From: Terriglobales bacterium
GTDB taxonomy: Bacteria; Acidobacteriota; Terriglobia; Terriglobales; Acidobacteriaceae
NCBI GenBank assembly: GCA_025934735.1
Contig: JAICWP010000027.1
Span: forward strand, 1-53,642
Direction: 5' to 3'
DNA length: 53,642 nucleotides
Under the pieces are notes generated by a model that worked only from the letters and a program-made list of their open reading frames with translations, ran no database searches and was not told the DNA's origin. Made by a program: the position numbers and the translations under genes. Below are positions 51,852 through 53,642 of the stretch, piece by piece (positions within the stretch are counted from its first letter, which is position 1; every line of letters begins with the position of its first letter).

Positions 51852-53312
51852 CTACCAAATTGCGGTTGTTATGGACACGGCCGGGAGCTTCAGGGACAGC
51901 GTGCGCCCGTTGGCAACCAGAGCGACGTCCACGTCCTCCTGCCGGCTGTTCATTAACTCGCTGACGACCTTCCCTTGGGGCGTCTTGAAGGAGATGGCGC
52001 GCACGCCGGAATAATTCCCCGCAGTCTCAATGCGCACCGCTCCCGGACGTACAAATTTGCTGAAGTGCGCCAGATAGTAATAAAGGCCGGTGTAGGTAAC
52101 CTGATGGGTTTTCCGGTTGATGATCACCACCGGGTGCTGAATGTTGGGATCGGGATTGCCGTGAACATAGGAGACCGACCACGGGCCGCCTTTCTCATCG
52201 AGCACCGCATTCCAATAGATCCAGGCGGAGGCGTAGTTCTCCAAGTCGCTGAAAATCTGCTGCCCCCAGAAGTCGCCGTCGGCGAATTCGTACTGCGGCA
52301 AGGCGAAGGTTTTGGGGGTGCCCGCCTCGTACGCGTAGCACACCTCGGTCATCCACAGCGGCACGTCAGGATAGCGGCGGTGCAGGTCGCCTATCTTCGA
52401 GTATTCCTTGAAGTCATACCCGTGATACGGCATAACGGCAACATCCTTGCGCGCACCAGGATCGTCCATGAGAACGGGGTAGTTGGTGGATGCATCATCG
52501 CGGTCCGGGGCCTCGCTCAGCATGAGTTTGGTTTTCAGCCCCGATTTTTGCAGCAGCGGCGCCACATGGTCGCGCAGCAGAACCGTGATCTCCTTATACG
52601 GGATCTTGGTGTAAACATCCGGCTCGTTGAACAGGCTCAGGTAATCAATGAAGACCCCGTTCTTCTCATAGTCCTGCAGATAGCGGAGGTAGTAGCGCGC
52701 CAGCGCGTCGTAGTACTTGGGATTCACATCCTGATTAGTATCCGGGTTGACCAGCATCCAGTCAGGCGGGTAATCCATGGGTGCCTGCAGCACGAACTGC
52801 CCATAGCGTCGCGCGCGCTTGATGTAGGTGATGAGGCCATTCGGTCGCAGATCGCGGGCAATGGAGAAATGCTTCATCTGCACATCGCCGGGCACGGGGT
52901 CATAGCTGTAGAAGGGCCCGGCCGACATAAAATCGGTGCCGGCAATGGGCGTTTTCATGGCGGTAAAGCCGGCGCCCTGCTGTGGATCGAACATGGCCCG
53001 CAGCACGGCTTCCTGTTGCTCTGGAGGGAGGGTGTTGATGACCATCAGTCCCGCCTCCATGAAGGAAGCGCCAAAGCCGGAAATTCGTTGGTAAGTCACT
53101 CCTTCGTTGATCTGAAACTTTAACCCGGACGCAACTGCGCCGCTTCCAGGCGCGAAGCGCACAGCGGGCTTGGCCGCCAGGCGGTCTCCCGCTTCTGAAG
53201 AGACGTAGATTTGGACCGTCTGCGCCCGAGCTTGGGCGCAGCACAGCGCAAGCAAAATGAGCGCCAAGCTGACAACGTTCCACGTCTTTTGCTGACCTGC
53301 AAGTATGCGCAT
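51852..53312 (-). CDS. Secreted glycoside hydrolase family 30 protein, 486 aa
   Basis: Signal peptide (NVVSLALILLALCCAQARA) and then a GH30 (beta/alpha)8 barrel: QRISGFGASFMEAG at the barrel start, acid/base Glu230 in LSLFNEPDVY, the VAVMPYHGYD strand, nucleophile Glu323 in VPLWMTEVCYAYEA and SAWIYWNAVLDEKGGPWSVS. A C-terminal beta-sandwich follows (YYYLAHFSKFVRPGAVRIET to VSITTAIW). Family members cleave glucosylceramide, beta-1,6-glucan, xylan or related polymers; the QNPxG details do not settle which. Periplasmic or exported. Convergent with the MFS gene and divergent from the DegT-family gene. Confidence 0.93.
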   Translation of the reverse strand: MRILAGQQKTWNVVSLALILLALCCAQARAQTVQIYVSSEAGDRLAAKPAVRFAPGSGAVASGLKFQINEGVTYQRISGFGASFMEAGLMVINTLPPEQQEAVLRAMFDPQQGAGFTAMKTPIAGTDFMSAGPFYSYDPVPGDVQMKHFSIARDLRPNGLITYIKRARRYGQFVLQAPMDYPPDWMLVNPDTNQDVNPKYYDALARYYLRYLQDYEKNGVFIDYLSLFNEPDVYTKIPYKEITVLLRDHVAPLLQKSGLKTKLMLSEAPDRDDASTNYPVLMDDPGARKDVAVMPYHGYDFKEYSKIGDLHRRYPDVPLWMTEVCYAYEAGTPKTFALPQYEFADGDFWGQQIFSDLENYASAWIYWNAVLDEKGGPWSVSYVHGNPDPNIQHPVVIINRKTHQVTYTGLYYYLAHFSKFVRPGAVRIETAGNYSGVRAISFKTPQGKVVSELMNSRQEDVDVALVANGRTLSLKLPAVSITTAIW

Positions 53313-53468
53313 GAGGAACTCCGTTAAGAACGCCCCGTTTTACTGTTCGTGGGAACCGCTGTCAAGCAAAGCCGCAACCGGCTCACCTCTGCTCCGCACC
53401 GGCCTGGGGCGTTGACCGCCGCTCAGCATGGGGATAGAGTTTTGTGCGGGTCGAAGCAGGAGGTCACG

Positions 53469-53642
53469 ATGTCGCAACTTGCATTGCTGGGCGGACCGCG
53501 AAGCAAACGCAAGCCCTTTCCGGAGTGGCCCCAGTACGACGAGCGCGAGCGCGCCGCCCTGATGGAGGTGCTGGAGAGCCGGGTGTGGTGGCGCACGCCG
53601 GGCACGCGCACGCTGGAGTTTGAGCGCAACTTCGCCCGCTTC
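53469..53642 (+). CDS. DegT/DnrJ/EryC1/StrS-family PLP aminotransferase, N-terminal fragment
   Basis: From ATG 53469 the first 58 residues read MSQLALLGGPRSKRKPFPEW, then ERAALMEVLESRVWWRTPGT and EFERNFARF, running off the right edge. LALLGGxPxR...FPxWPxYxxxExxAxxxVLxSxxW is the standard N-terminus of DegT-family sugar aminotransferases/dehydratases. An excellent AGGAGG ribosome-binding site lies just upstream. The PLP lysine is beyond the window. Likely role: amino-sugar or related nucleotide-sugar modification. Confidence 0.88.
   Translation, partial: MSQLALLGGPRSKRKPFPEWPQYDERERAALMEVLESRVWWRTPGTRTLEFERNFARF

Noticed and set aside
51975-53123. Plus-strand frame of 382 codons opposite the GH30 gene
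   Set aside because: Antisense shadow; no family resemblance, while the minus frame has both catalytic Glu residues and a signal peptide.

Overview
The window is GC-rich and reads as the chromosome of an acidobacterium (Acidobacteriota, probably Terriglobia/Koribacter-like). The evidence is two ADOP-type permeases (acidobacterial duplicated orphan permeases), one behind a PadR regulator, an acidobacterial VWFA-related protein, a PEP-CTERM protein, and abundant short palindromic intergenic repeats (families built on GTCCCGGAGGGAC, CGGCTGAAGCCG and TGTCATNNTGAGCGAG...CCGAGTCGAA). The phylum call is inference; no rRNA or tRNA gene was recognised.

Layout. 1-203 is the trailer end of a type I-E CRISPR array whose leader and cas genes lie off the left edge. 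204-4130 is an accessory zone: ORFans, one of them frame-broken, a small HTH protein and a tyrosine integrase. 4132-12000 holds enolase, a thioredoxin-fold redox gene with an in-frame TGA where a Cys codon is expected (candidate selenoprotein), a secreted glycine-zipper protein, a GH57 glycosidase and the first ADOP permease. 12191-20000 is an envelope and lipid stretch: a fused LptF-LptG permease, an ABC exporter, a methyltransferase plus FAD reductase pair, a second methyltransferase and a bactofilin. 20664-27660 holds a secreted orphan, a PadR-ADOP pair, a MenC-like enolase-superfamily enzyme, a GNAT protein and MazG. 28130-32118 holds a lipoprotein that joins Ig-like repeats to an alpha/beta hydrolase, then a repeat-dense region with a wrecked GIY-YIG gene. 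32119-34506 holds a CCA-adding enzyme with a basic Ala/Pro/Lys tail and a small conserved orphan.

34756-42900 encodes most of a trans-4-hydroxyproline degradation route: a three-gene oxidase (FAD subunit, [2Fe-2S] subunit, FAD/BFD-type subunit), a DapA-family deaminase and 2-oxoglutarate-semialdehyde dehydrogenase. The dehydrogenase is separated from the rest by a module holding a PEP-CTERM protein, a truncated RibD/DHFR-like gene and a VWA protein. 43210-53642 holds a very large secreted BNR/VPS10-like repeat protein, a ygfZ / DUF1844 / PhnP-like hydrolase / ribF run, an MFS transporter, a secreted GH30 hydrolase and the start of a DegT-family aminotransferase.

The most interesting single item is the candidate selenoprotein at 5825-6331. 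One uninterrupted frame matches a peroxiredoxin-like fold on both sides of TGA 5969-5971. The TGA sits as U in a GTW-U-PNC motif, and a bulged stem-loop with a G-first apical loop begins two bases after it, as expected for a bacterial SECIS. Other points to check are an ABC exporter with Asp at the catalytic Glu position and no partner gene, a possible non-canonical start in the hydroxyproline oxidase operon, an apparently leaderless padR promoter, and several unexplained inverted-repeat structures.
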